Part shown: in pieces, positions 1-6,726 of the stretch | Numbering within the stretch: the first letter of the stretch is position 1 | How the letters are laid out: each line of letters starts with the position of its first letter | Assembly: GCA_009776345.1 (NCBI GenBank) | Contig: WRLS01000060.1 | Coordinates: forward strand, 1-10,957 | DNA length: 10,957 bases | DNA from: Oscillospiraceae bacterium | Lineage (GTDB): Bacteria > Bacillota > Clostridia > Oscillospirales > Ruminococcaceae | Direction of reading: 5' to 3' | The notes under the pieces: model-generated | What the model was told of the DNA's origin: nothing | Seen by the model: the letters and a program-made list of their open reading frames with translations, nothing else | Databases searched by the model: none | Translations under genes and position numbers: made by a program

Positions 1-2
1 TG

Positions 3-929
3 CTCGCTTACCGGCGCGAGCTGGTTAAAATGTTCCTGATCTGCGCCGCGGCTGTTCTTTCGGTTACATCGGTTTTCATATATATTATAACGATTAGGAT
101 CGTCGGGCCGCTGCGTTCAATGCTGGATGCCACACACAGCTTTTCACGGGGGGATTTTTCCGGGCGTGTGCGCGTGTCCGGCTTTGATGAGGTCGGTCAG
201 CTCTCTATGGCATTCAACAATATGGCGTCCACGCTGGCGGCCACGGAAAGCACACGCCGCCAGTTTATCGCGAATGTTTCCCACGAGCTTAAAACGCCGA
301 TCACCACCGTTTCCGGCTTTGTTGACGGTATGCTGGACGGTACGATACCCGCAGAAAAAAGCGGGCATTACCTTGGGATTGTATCCGGCGAGTGCAAACG
401 CCTTGCGCGCCTTGTACACTCCATGCTGGACACCGCCCGCCTTGAAACGGGCGAGCTGCAGCTGCACCCTACAGCCTTTGACATAAGCGAGGTCGTGCGC
501 CAAGCCGTGTTCGCTTTTGAAAAGTCGATTATAGAAAAAGGGCTGGAGCTGAAGGGGCTGGATCATGACCGCGTAATGGTATTTGCGGACCGCGACCTTT
601 TGCACCAGGTCGTGTACAACCTAACGGACAACGCCGTAAAATTCGCAAACCAAGGCGGTTACCTTGAGTTTTTGTACCGCGCGGAAAAGGATAAAGTTAC
701 GGTAACGGTGCGCAACAGCGGGGAAGGCATAGATAAAGACGAGCTGCCGTGGCTCTTTGAGCGTTTTTACAAAACCGACCGGTCCCGCAGCAGGGATGTC
801 AGCGGCGTTGGCTTGGGGCTGCATATCGTAAAATCAATTCTGCGTTATCACAACGGCGAAATATCCGTAGAAAGCATACCCGGCAGCCGCACGGATTTTA
901 TATTCAGCATACCTGTTATAGCGGGTTAA
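3..929 (+). CDS. Sensor histidine kinase, HAMP + HisKA + HATPase (5' partial)
   Basis: Membrane-bound sensor kinase that autophosphorylates a histidine and passes the phosphate to a response regulator. The frame is open to the left edge, so the N-terminus, sensor domain and first membrane helix are missing; the ATG at 30 is internal and not the true start. Counting from that Met: a membrane helix at about 3-22, a HAMP linker at about 23-75, the H-box FIANVSHELKTP with the phospho-acceptor His85, an N-box (NLTDNAVKFA, 197-206), a G1 box (NSGEGI, 229-234), an F-box (LFERFYKTD) and a G2 box (GVGLGLHIVK, 259-268). All catalytic boxes look intact. The partner response regulator is expected just upstream, outside the window. 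An htrA-like protease gene follows after 97 nt with its own likely promoter, which recalls the CssRS-HtrA stress circuit of Bacillus; that link is inference. Confidence 0.93.
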   Translation, partial: LAYRRELVKMFLICAAAVLSVTSVFIYIITIRIVGPLRSMLDATHSFSRGDFSGRVRVSGFDEVGQLSMAFNNMASTLAATESTRRQFIANVSHELKTPITTVSGFVDGMLDGTIPAEKSGHYLGIVSGECKRLARLVHSMLDTARLETGELQLHPTAFDISEVVRQAVFAFEKSIIEKGLELKGLDHDRVMVFADRDLLHQVVYNLTDNAVKFANQGGYLEFLYRAEKDKVTVTVRNSGEGIDKDELPWLFERFYKTDRSRSRDVSGVGLGLHIVKSILRYHNGEISVESIPGSRTDFIFSIPVIAG

Positions 930-942
930 ATTAAAAAAACTA

Positions 943-971
943 TTGTAGAATTATCTGTTATATGACATAAT
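943..971 (+). promoter_or_regulatory. Probable SigA promoter with extended -10, upstream of htrA-like gene
   Basis: TTGTAG (943-948) and CATAAT (966-971) are separated by 17 nt. The -10 is preceded by TGA (963-965), giving an extended -10. The -35 is weak (three of six consensus bases), which the extended -10 may offset. The site lies in the AT-rich gap between the kinase and the protease gene, and would give a leader of about 50 nt. Confidence 0.55.
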
Positions 972-1026
972 ATATGAACACGGCTTTTAATAGTCCGGTT
1001 TCGGGTTCTGAGGAGGGCGCGGCAGT

Positions 1027-2355
1027 ATGAACAGCAATAACAGCGAAAACAACAACCGCAAAGCCGACGGGGGATATAGATACGACCCTGTTTTCGGCTG
1101 GCAGAAGGGCGCGCGGCAAGATTCCGGGGCAAACCGTACTGACGGGTACAGGTGGGACTTCAATGAATATGACGCGGCAGGCAGGGGCAGGCAAAGGCGC
1201 GGCAGGGGGATAGTAGTATTCTTAGCCGGGCTGTTTGGCGTGGTTATCATCGGGATGTTTGCAATCACGGGCTATTCAATCCTACTGGAGCTTAACGGCT
1301 CTCCGTTAACTCTCGGGGAGGGGCAGGCTTCCGCTGCCGCAAGCGTACCGGAACCTGACGCGCCTTCCGGCGAGGCCCCGACGCTGGAGCTTACCTCAAG
1401 GCCGGGTACGCAGGAGTTGAACCCCGGGGGCGGGCGGCTTACAATCCCGGAAATCGCGCGGAAAATTTCCCCGGCAGTCGTAGGGGTTTCTGCTTTTGAC
1501 GAAGGCAGCCGTTTTTATGAGCCTGTATCAGTTGGCTCCGGCATCGTCATGACCGAAGACGGCTATGTCATAACAAATGCCCATGTCGTCGCACCCGGCA
1601 CCAGCTTCAAGATACAGCTCCACGACGCGACGCCATACGACGCACAGCTCATCGGTCTGGACACCACCACGGACCTTGCCGTACTGAAGGTCGATGTCGC
1701 CGGGCTGGTCCCTGCTGTGTTCGGGGATTCCGATGAGATTGAGGTTGGCGAAACCGTCGTCGCAATCGGCAACCCGTCCGGCATTGAGCTTGCGGGAAGC
1801 GTAACACGCGGGATTGTTTCCGCGGTAAACCGCATGGTGACAACAGAAAACTACCAGTTTATATATTTACAGACCGATGCCGCCATAAACCCGGGTAACT
1901 CCGGCGGCGCGCTGGTGAACGAGTTTGGGCAGGTAATCGGCATCAACTCCTCAAAAATCGTGGCACAGGGTTACGAGGGCATCGGCTTTGCGATACCCAT
2001 CACCAACGCAAAGCCGATTTTAGACGATATAATCAAAAACGGCAGGGTGACAGGCAGGGTCATGCTGGGCATAAGCTGCAAGCCCGTCACCGAAGTTGAC
2101 GCGCTGAGATACGACATCCCAATGGGGCTTGAAATCCACGAGATATACGAAGGCTCCGACCTTATCGGCAAGGATGTGCAAAGGGGCGATATCCTCATTG
2201 AAATAGACAGCATACGGGTGAGGACGCTCCCCGATGTGCAGGCAATACTAAGCGAACGAAAAGTCGGAGATGAGGTCACGCTGAAATTCTACCGCCGCCT
2301 GTCCGCCGTACAGAGCGTGGAGTTTGATGTGACAATCGTGCTTGTTGAGAACTGA
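1027..2355 (+). CDS. htrA: HtrA/DegP-like membrane-anchored serine protease with PDZ domain
   Basis: Trypsin-like S1C protease that degrades or refolds damaged proteins at the outer face of the membrane. Residues 1-60 are a polar, Asn/Arg/Tyr-rich cytoplasmic tail, 61-83 a single membrane helix, 95-135 a Pro/Ser/Glu-rich linker, about 138-325 the protease domain and about 340-440 one PDZ domain. The catalytic triad is visible: His186 in VITNAHVV, Asp216 in TTDLAVLKV and Ser292 in NPGNSGGAL. The length (442 aa) is normal for a Gram-positive HtrA. AGGAGG at 1011-1016, 10 nt upstream, supports this start. The tail carries YRYDP and YRWDF motifs of a kind common in clostridial HtrA tails. The gene probably heads the five-gene run to 5798 and may be controlled by the sensor kinase encoded just upstream (inference). 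Confidence 0.95.
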   Translation: MNSNNSENNNRKADGGYRYDPVFGWQKGARQDSGANRTDGYRWDFNEYDAAGRGRQRRGRGIVVFLAGLFGVVIIGMFAITGYSILLELNGSPLTLGEGQASAAASVPEPDAPSGEAPTLELTSRPGTQELNPGGGRLTIPEIARKISPAVVGVSAFDEGSRFYEPVSVGSGIVMTEDGYVITNAHVVAPGTSFKIQLHDATPYDAQLIGLDTTTDLAVLKVDVAGLVPAVFGDSDEIEVGETVVAIGNPSGIELAGSVTRGIVSAVNRMVTTENYQFIYLQTDAAINPGNSGGALVNEFGQVIGINSSKIVAQGYEGIGFAIPITNAKPILDDIIKNGRVTGRVMLGISCKPVTEVDALRYDIPMGLEIHEIYEGSDLIGKDVQRGDILIEIDSIRVRTLPDVQAILSERKVGDEVTLKFYRRLSAVQSVEFDVTIVLVEN

Positions 2356-2369
2356 GGGAAAATACTGTC

Positions 2370-3137
2370 ATGGTAGTTTTAATGCTTGGGGATGTGGTCG
2401 GCGATGCGGGCTGTGCCCGTGTGCGCAAAGGGCTTCCCGCACTAAGGGAGAAATACGGCGCGGACGCTGTTATCGCGAACGGTGAAAACTCCGCGCAGGG
2501 CAACGGCATACTGCCTTCTTCCGCAAAATATTTATTCGACAGCGGCGTGGACGTAATAACCACCGGGAACCACTGCCTGCGCCGTAAAGAAATAAACGAA
2601 ACCCTAAACCGGCAAAACGGCGTCCTCCGCCCCGCGAATTATCATCAAAGCGCCCCCGGCTCCGGGGTTTTTACACTTGACCATCCGAGGTTTCAACTCT
2701 GTGTAATCAATTTGCAGGGCGTTGTTTTTATGCAACAGGGGAAAAGCCCGTTTGACTGCATAGACGCATTGCTGGATGGGGCAGGCACAAAAAATATAGT
2801 CGTGGACTTCCACGCGGAGGCAACGTCCGAAAAGCTCTGCATGGGGCATTATCTGGACGGGCGCGTGTCGGCTGTACTGGGTACGCACACGCATATCCCC
2901 ACGGCGGACGCGCGGATTCTCCCGGGCGGCACGGGTTATCAGACAGATATCGGGATGTGCGGCGGGTTTGATTCCGTGCTGGGCATAAAAAAAGCACAGG
3001 CGCTGTATAAAATGCGCACGAACCTCCCCACGCGGTTTGACAACGACCCCGAGGATATCCGCCTTTCCGGCGCGGTTTTGGAAATAGACACGCAGACCGG
3101 GAAATGCCTTAACATAGAAAGCTTCTGTTTTATCTGA
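2370..3137 (+). CDS. ymdB: YmdB-family metallophosphoesterase (TIGR00282 type)
   Basis: Cytoplasmic dinuclear-metal phosphodiesterase. In Bacillus subtilis YmdB hydrolyses 2',3'-cyclic nucleotides and affects biofilm and motility decisions. The metal ligands expected for the family are all present: Asp8 (LGDVVGDAG), Glu39 and Asn40 (NGENSAQGNGI), Asn67 and His68 (TTGNHCL), His148 (VDFHAEATSEK), His173 and His175 (GTHTHIPTADARILP). The family signature YLDGRVSAVLGTHTH and the C-terminal LPTRFD element are also seen. The length (255 aa) is close to the usual 260-265. The start follows the htrA stop by 14 nt; GAGGGA at 2354-2359, overlapping that stop codon, is the likely ribosome binding site, so translation may be coupled. 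HtrA-YmdB adjacency suggests co-transcription rather than a shared pathway. Confidence 0.94.
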   Translation: MVVLMLGDVVGDAGCARVRKGLPALREKYGADAVIANGENSAQGNGILPSSAKYLFDSGVDVITTGNHCLRRKEINETLNRQNGVLRPANYHQSAPGSGVFTLDHPRFQLCVINLQGVVFMQQGKSPFDCIDALLDGAGTKNIVVDFHAEATSEKLCMGHYLDGRVSAVLGTHTHIPTADARILPGGTGYQTDIGMCGGFDSVLGIKKAQALYKMRTNLPTRFDNDPEDIRLSGAVLEIDTQTGKCLNIESFCFI

Positions 3138-3143
3138 AAGGTG
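3138..3143 (+). promoter_or_regulatory. Ribosome binding site deciding the start of the ECF S component
   Basis: AAGGTG lies 9 nt upstream of the ATG at 3153. The alternative GTG at 3141 overlaps this site and has no Shine-Dalgarno sequence at a usable distance, so 3153 is preferred. Confidence 0.6.
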
Positions 3144-3152
3144 TGTGTTGAT

Positions 3153-3803
3153 ATGCAAAGGGCAGCCACAAAAAAACTTGCGTCGCTTGCCATGCTCAGT
3201 GCGCTTGCGTATATATTGATGGTCGCCGGGCGCGTCCCCGTCGTGCTTTTTTTAAGCTATGACCCCAAGGATGTCGTCATAACAATCGGCGGGTTTTTGT
3301 TCGGTCCGATGGCGGCGTTTGCGGTGACTGCAGTGGTCGCGGCGGCGGAAATGTTCACCGTGAGCCAGACAGGGCCAATAGGCCTGCTGATGAACATAGT
3401 CGCCGGTTGCTCCTTCGCCTGTACGGCGTCTTTTGTTTACAAGTATAAACGGAGCCTTAAAGGCGCTGTCATAGGGCTTGTTGCGGCGTGGCTCCTGACA
3501 ACTGCGGTGATGATACTCTGGAATTATCTGATCACCCCGCTTTATATGAATGTGCCGCGCGCACAGGTCGCACAGCTTCTAATCCCCGCGTTCCTGCCGT
3601 TCAACCTGCTGAAGGGCGGGCTTAACGCGGCGTTTACGCTGCTGCTGTATAAGCCTGTAAAGAAAGCGCTGCAGGCCTCGGGCATGATGCCGCCGCCGGA
3701 TCAGCCAATCCCGGGGAAGGTAAATATTGGCGTTTTGGCGGCGTCGCTGTTTGTAATTTTAACCTGCGTGCTTTGGGTTTTGGTGCTTAGGGGGATATTA
3801 TAG
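3153..3803 (+). CDS. ECF transporter S component, RibU/FmnP-like (probable riboflavin uptake)
   Basis: Membrane substrate-binding subunit of an energy-coupling-factor transporter. It would work with a shared EcfT-EcfA-EcfA' module, not found here. The 216-aa protein is very hydrophobic. RibU/FmnP-type elements are visible: the N-terminal Ala-rich helix (SLAMLSALAY), YDPKDV at 36-41 followed by GGFLFGP (46-52), PIGLLMNIVAG (75-85), WNYLITPLYM (123-132) and a final LLIPAFLPFNLLKGG block (142-156). Riboflavin is the best substrate guess by family resemblance, but S components change specificity easily. After the expected six helices, a Pro-rich linker (179-188) leads to an extra hydrophobic segment at about 192-213. 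The gap to ymdB is 15 nt. No FMN riboswitch fits in that space. Confidence 0.85.
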   Translation: MQRAATKKLASLAMLSALAYILMVAGRVPVVLFLSYDPKDVVITIGGFLFGPMAAFAVTAVVAAAEMFTVSQTGPIGLLMNIVAGCSFACTASFVYKYKRSLKGAVIGLVAAWLLTTAVMILWNYLITPLYMNVPRAQVAQLLIPAFLPFNLLKGGLNAAFTLLLYKPVKKALQASGMMPPPDQPIPGKVNIGVLAASLFVILTCVLWVLVLRGIL

Positions 3804-3806
3804 CGG

Positions 3807-4397
3807 ATGAATAACACATTCCTGCCGATGCTTTTCCGTATGCGGCATATAAACCGCTGGGCGCTGATGTTCAGCACACAGCCGGAGAGCCTTTCACAGC
3901 ATTCGTTGGAGTGCGCGATGCTGGTACATATGCTTGCCTTGATCGGCAATCTGGAATTCGGCAAGCAGTACAGCGCCGAAAGGCTCTGTACATATGCGCT
4001 TTACCACGACGCGACTGAAATCTTAACAGGGGACTTGCCCACGCCGGTAAAATACCACAGCCCGGAAATGCGGGAAACCTACCGTACACTTGAAGCCGCC
4101 GCCGCGCAAAAACTAGCGGGGCATCTTCCCGAACGCCTTAGGGCGGCGTATTTGCCGTATTTGACATCGGAGGGCTTAACCCCCGATGAAACCGCGCTGA
4201 TTAAATCTGCGGACAAACTTTGCGCTTACATTAAATGTATCACAGAAAAAAACGCGGGGAACGGCGAGTTTTCCGGCGCTTACACAGCAATCGCAAAAGA
4301 AATCGGGAAAAACCCGCTCCCGGAGGTCAAGTATTTTATGGAGCATTGCATAGAAGCTTTTTCACTTTCGCTGGACGGGCTTGGAGGGGCTTTATAA
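3807..4397 (+). CDS. yfbR: YfbR-like 5'-deoxynucleotidase (HD domain)
   Basis: Metal-dependent HD-domain hydrolase. E. coli YfbR dephosphorylates deoxyribonucleoside 5'-monophosphates and helps balance dNTP pools. The 196-aa protein shows the family blocks: RMRHINRWALM (11-21) with the Arg/Trp pair near the N-terminus, the first metal ligand His32 in SQHSLECAMLVH, the HD pair His67-Asp68 in ALYHDATEILTGDLPTPVKY with Glu71, and Asp136 in LIKSADKLCAYI as the last ligand. The length matches the family (about 195-200). The start is 3 nt past the upstream stop, with AGGGGG at 3789-3794 inside the end of that gene as the likely ribosome binding site. An ATG at 3828 is possible but would cut into the conserved N-terminus. 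Confidence 0.92.
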   Translation: MNNTFLPMLFRMRHINRWALMFSTQPESLSQHSLECAMLVHMLALIGNLEFGKQYSAERLCTYALYHDATEILTGDLPTPVKYHSPEMRETYRTLEAAAAQKLAGHLPERLRAAYLPYLTSEGLTPDETALIKSADKLCAYIKCITEKNAGNGEFSGAYTAIAKEIGKNPLPEVKYFMEHCIEAFSLSLDGLGGAL

Positions 4398-5798
4398 ATG
4401 GAAAAATACGATGTGATAGTAGCCGGCGGGGGACCGGGCGGCGCCATTGCCGCCGTTGCCGCCGCAAGGAACGGCGCAAAAACACTGCTCATCGAGCAAA
4501 ACGCGTATCTCGGCGGCGCGCTGACAGGCGCGGGGACAGGGCCGCAGATGACCTACCACGCCGGGGAAACGCAGGTTATCCGCGGTATCCCCGGCGAATT
4601 TGCCGATCGCATGAAAACCGAGGGCTTTTCCCCCGGGCATATGGAGGATTTTGTCGGCTATGCAAGCTCAGTGACTCCATTCGATGCGGAGGGCATGAAG
4701 CTCGTCCTGGAAAATATGGTTATGGAAGCGGGCGCGGAGCTTCTGTATCACACCGTTTACACCGGCTGCGATATGGAAAGCGGGCAGGTCGGTAATTTAC
4801 GCCTTTTTTCCAAAGGCGGCTTTTTTAATGTGCGGGCAAGCGTATACATCGACGCAACCGCTGACGCCGATTTAGCCGCCCATGCGGGGGTACCTACACA
4901 TTACGGACGCGAAAGCGACGGCCTTGCCCAGCCGATGACGATGAACATGAAGGTCTACGGGGTGGACAGGGGGCGGCTTATGGATTTTGTCGCGGCGCAG
5001 CGTGATGATATGCCGCATGACATCCCGTTTGATAAACTGCGCGTGATACCGCGCAGCGGGATAAGGGGCGCGTTTTCGCGCGTGTGCGCCGCAAAAGAAG
5101 CGGGAGAGCTGACTTTTGACCGCGACGTTGTCCTCTGCTTTGAAACAAACAACCCGGGCGAGTATATCGTAAATATGACGCGCGTGCATAACCGAAGCGC
5201 GGTTGACCCGCGCGGGCTGACCGCCGCGGAGATCGAGGGCCGCCGCCAATGCAAGGAGCTTCTCGCGTTTTTGCGCAAATACATTCCCGGCTTTGAAAAC
5301 TGCGTGCTTGCGTACACCGGCCCGAATATCGGCATCCGCGAAAGCCGACGGATCCGTGGGGCATATACCGTCACCGCAGATGACCTCACCGAAAACCGTA
5401 TGTTTGACGATGCCGTCGCGATGGGCGGTTATCCCATCGACATACACAGCCCGGACGGGGATAATACAAGCCATGTGTTTTTAAAGCCCGGTAGCTGGTA
5501 TTCTGTACCATATCGGTGCCTTATCCCCGCGCAGGTCAGCAATATAATCGTCTGCGGAAGATGTATCAGCGCGTCGCATGAGGCGTTGGCGGCGCTTCGC
5601 ACCACGCCCACTGTCATGGCGATCGGCCAGGCGGCGGGGACAGCGGCGGCAATGACGGCAAAAACAGGCTGCCCCGTGCAGGGGATAGACACGGGTGATT
5701 TGCGCGCGGCGCTTATAAAGGACGGCGCATTTTTAAAACCGTATTTTAACCCGGCTCTTAGCCCTAAAAAAAATATTGCAATATCTAAAGAACCGTGA
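4398..5798 (+). CDS. FAD-dependent oxidoreductase (FAD_oxidored family)
   Basis: Cytoplasmic flavoprotein; the substrate is not recognisable. The N-terminal Rossmann fold has the FAD motif VAGGGPGGAIAA (Gly10, Gly12, Gly15) and the acidic residue Glu33 at the end of the second strand, followed by the LGG turn (38-40). Further family blocks are YIDATADADLAAHAG (150-164), IGIRESRRIRG (311-321) and the C-terminal FAD-closing stretch CGRCISASHEALAALRTT (386-403) with MAIGQAAGTAAA (407-418). The length of 466 aa is typical, and no iron-sulfur Cys cluster is seen. The start directly abuts the upstream stop, with GGAGGGG at 4383-4389, 8 nt away, as a strong ribosome binding site. The last codons overlap a promoter for the next gene. 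A RibU-like gene two positions upstream could supply its cofactor, which is inference. Confidence 0.9.
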   Translation: MEKYDVIVAGGGPGGAIAAVAAARNGAKTLLIEQNAYLGGALTGAGTGPQMTYHAGETQVIRGIPGEFADRMKTEGFSPGHMEDFVGYASSVTPFDAEGMKLVLENMVMEAGAELLYHTVYTGCDMESGQVGNLRLFSKGGFFNVRASVYIDATADADLAAHAGVPTHYGRESDGLAQPMTMNMKVYGVDRGRLMDFVAAQRDDMPHDIPFDKLRVIPRSGIRGAFSRVCAAKEAGELTFDRDVVLCFETNNPGEYIVNMTRVHNRSAVDPRGLTAAEIEGRRQCKELLAFLRKYIPGFENCVLAYTGPNIGIRESRRIRGAYTVTADDLTENRMFDDAVAMGGYPIDIHSPDGDNTSHVFLKPGSWYSVPYRCLIPAQVSNIIVCGRCISASHEALAALRTTPTVMAIGQAAGTAAAMTAKTGCPVQGIDTGDLRAALIKDGAFLKPYFNPALSPKKNIAISKEP

Positions 5799-5804
5799 TA
5801 TAAT
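5776..5804 (+). promoter_or_regulatory. Strong SigA-type promoter with extended -10, upstream of STAS gene
   Basis: TTGCAA (5776-5781) and a perfect TATAAT (5799-5804) are 17 nt apart. TGA at 5796-5798, the stop codon of the oxidoreductase gene, doubles as the TGn of an extended -10. Transcription would start near 5811 and give a leader of about 60 nt. Confidence 0.75.
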
Positions 5805-5813
5805 TTTAACGCT

Positions 5814-5840
5814 GATCCCATAAAAACCTAACATGGGACC
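5814..5840 (+). other. Small hairpin in the leader of the STAS gene
   Basis: TCCCAT (5816-5821) pairs perfectly with ATGGGA (5833-5838) across an 11-nt A-rich loop; one mismatch further out is followed by another G-C pair. It sits right at the predicted transcript start, so it could be an operator palindrome or an RNA 5' end structure. It has no T tract and is not a terminator. Confidence 0.4.
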
Positions 5841-5872
5841 CGCGCACTAGTAATAAAAGGGGATGCGGTGTA

Positions 5873-6172
5873 ATGGATATCGTCACAACAAAAGACGAAA
5901 ACACGACTACATTTGCGCTTACCGGCAAGCTGGACGCAAGCTCTTCTCCCGGGCTACAGGAGCTGTTGCTTGCTGAGCTGGAGGAAGGCAAAAGCGCGCT
6001 GATTGATTTTAGCGGAATTACATATATTTCTTCCGCGGGCCTGCGCGTACTGCTCCTGGGGGAAAGGACCGCCAAGAAAAAGGGCCTGCGCCAGACACTG
6101 GTAAATGTTACCGAGGGCATCATGGATGTCTTTGAGATGACAGGCTTTACCGCGCTTCTGAATATCCGATGA
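5873..6172 (+). CDS. STAS-domain anti-sigma factor antagonist (SpoIIAA/RsbV-like)
   Basis: Small cytoplasmic partner-switch protein. Unphosphorylated family members bind an anti-sigma kinase and free a sigma factor; phosphorylation on a conserved Ser stops this. The 99-aa protein is a single STAS domain of normal size: strands FALTGKLDASS (14-24) and ALIDFSGITYISSAGLRVLL (42-61), with Ser54 aligning to the phosphorylated Ser58 of SpoIIAA and Ser53 replacing the usual Asp before it, then the ending VFEMTGFTALLNI. AAGGGG at 5857-5862 lies 10 nt before the ATG. The gene has its own promoter and no SpoIIAB/RsbW-like kinase gene beside it. The sigma factor gene downstream (6727) is ECF type, which is not the usual target of this switch, so the partner is unknown. 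Confidence 0.93.
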   Translation: MDIVTTKDENTTTFALTGKLDASSSPGLQELLLAELEEGKSALIDFSGITYISSAGLRVLLLGERTAKKKGLRQTLVNVTEGIMDVFEMTGFTALLNIR

Positions 6173-6175
6173 TTA

Positions 6176-6198
6176 GGGTCAATTTTTCACAATGACCC
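6176..6198 (+). other. Hairpin after STAS gene, possible weak terminator
   Basis: GGGTCA (6176-6181) pairs with TGACCC (6193-6198) over an 11-nt loop, starting 4 nt after the STAS stop codon. The place suits a terminator or 3' end stabiliser, but no T tract follows. The rest of the 170-nt gap (6173-6342) holds only a possible promoter and the ribosome binding site of the next gene. Confidence 0.35.
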
Positions 6199-6260
6199 CG
6201 GTAAAAATTTCCATGGATACTTATTGCACCGCTGCGTATAAATATATGTCACCGCTTTCA

Positions 6261-6290
6261 CTGACAACAGGAAGCCGACCGCTGTATACA
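6261..6290 (+). promoter_or_regulatory. Possible promoter for the pilin-like gene
   Basis: CTGACA (6261-6266) is one base from the -35 consensus and TATACA (6285-6290) matches four of six -10 bases, with an 18-nt spacer. It is the best candidate I see in the gap, but the match is moderate, and an ECF-type promoter recognised by the sigma factor encoded downstream is equally possible. Confidence 0.3.
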
Positions 6291-6328
6291 CGGTTTTTCT
6301 CGCTTGCGCGATAAACAATACATAATAC

Positions 6329-6334
6329 AGGAGG
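6329..6334 (+). promoter_or_regulatory. Ribosome binding site deciding the start of the pilin-like gene
   Basis: A perfect AGGAGG lies 8 nt upstream of the ATG at 6343. A longer reading from an in-frame TTG at 6304 would place this site inside the gene and has no Shine-Dalgarno of its own. Confidence 0.85.
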
Positions 6335-6342
6335 AATACCCA

Positions 6343-6669
6343 ATGCTTAACTTCTTGCTCACTACCACGCCCACCACCGGTACAAACCCCTTCTCCAACA
6401 TCGTCAGGCCGATTGTTAACCTGCTTAACATGGTCGTCGGGCCCGCAATGCTGATTGTCGGCGCGCTTGGCTCGATCTACTGCATTGTACTGGGCGTAAA
6501 ATTCGCCAAGGCAGAGGAGCAGCAGGACAGGGACAAGGCCAAAAAATCACTGCAAAACGCGCTTATCGGCTTTATCTCCATCTTCGTGCTTATCGCGATC
6601 CTCAGGCTGGGCATCCCCGCCATGGAAGCGTGGCTGCTTGCGAACGCCCCTGCACTGACAGCGTCGTAA
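6343..6669 (+). CDS. VirB2/TrbC-like type IV secretion pilin
   Basis: Small membrane protein of 108 aa, probably the major pilin or channel subunit of a type IV secretion system. A Thr/Pro-rich N-terminus (7-17) is followed by a long hydrophobic helix (about 24-51, with a GPAMLIVGALGSIYCIV core), a charged loop (KFAKAEEQQDRDKAKKSLQ, 53-71) and a second helix (about 73-93). This hairpin of two helices joined by a basic/acidic loop, with the GVKFAKAE...AKKSL...IG pattern, is typical of Gram-positive VirB2/TrbC-like pilins. No clear cleavable signal peptide is seen; VirB2 relatives are often processed. A VirD4-type ATPase is encoded 1.6 kb downstream, which supports the assignment. The strong ribosome binding site suggests high expression. 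Alternatives: another small two-helix membrane protein, such as a holin. Confidence 0.65.
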   Translation: MLNFLLTTTPTTGTNPFSNIVRPIVNLLNMVVGPAMLIVGALGSIYCIVLGVKFAKAEEQQDRDKAKKSLQNALIGFISIFVLIAILRLGIPAMEAWLLANAPALTAS

Positions 6670-6726
6670 GGATAAACCGGACTTTAGGCTCAACTCTCTA
6701 AACTGACCCCAGAAGGCGGGAAAACA

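Noticed and set aside
3141..3152. GTG start four codons upstream of the ECF S component ATG
   Set aside because: The only Shine-Dalgarno sequence overlaps this codon, so the ATG at 3153 fits better.
4872..5474. Reverse-strand frames inside the FAD oxidoreductase gene
   Set aside because: Several overlapping frames in different registers, no family motifs, and the + strand gene is well supported across the whole span.
5805..5872. Riboswitch (preQ1-I-like, because of the A-rich loop)
   Set aside because: The stem and A-rich segment are not in the order needed for the pseudoknot, and a STAS gene is not an expected target. Only a simple inverted repeat is supported.
6304..6342. Upstream TTG extension of the pilin-like gene
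   Set aside because: It would put the perfect AGGAGG inside the gene and add a polar 13-residue tail with no ribosome binding site of its own.
6670..6726. Terminator or promoter between pilin and sigma genes
   Set aside because: Only a 5-bp TTTAG/CTAAA pairing without a T tract and no clear promoter hexamers; read-through from the pilin gene is as likely.
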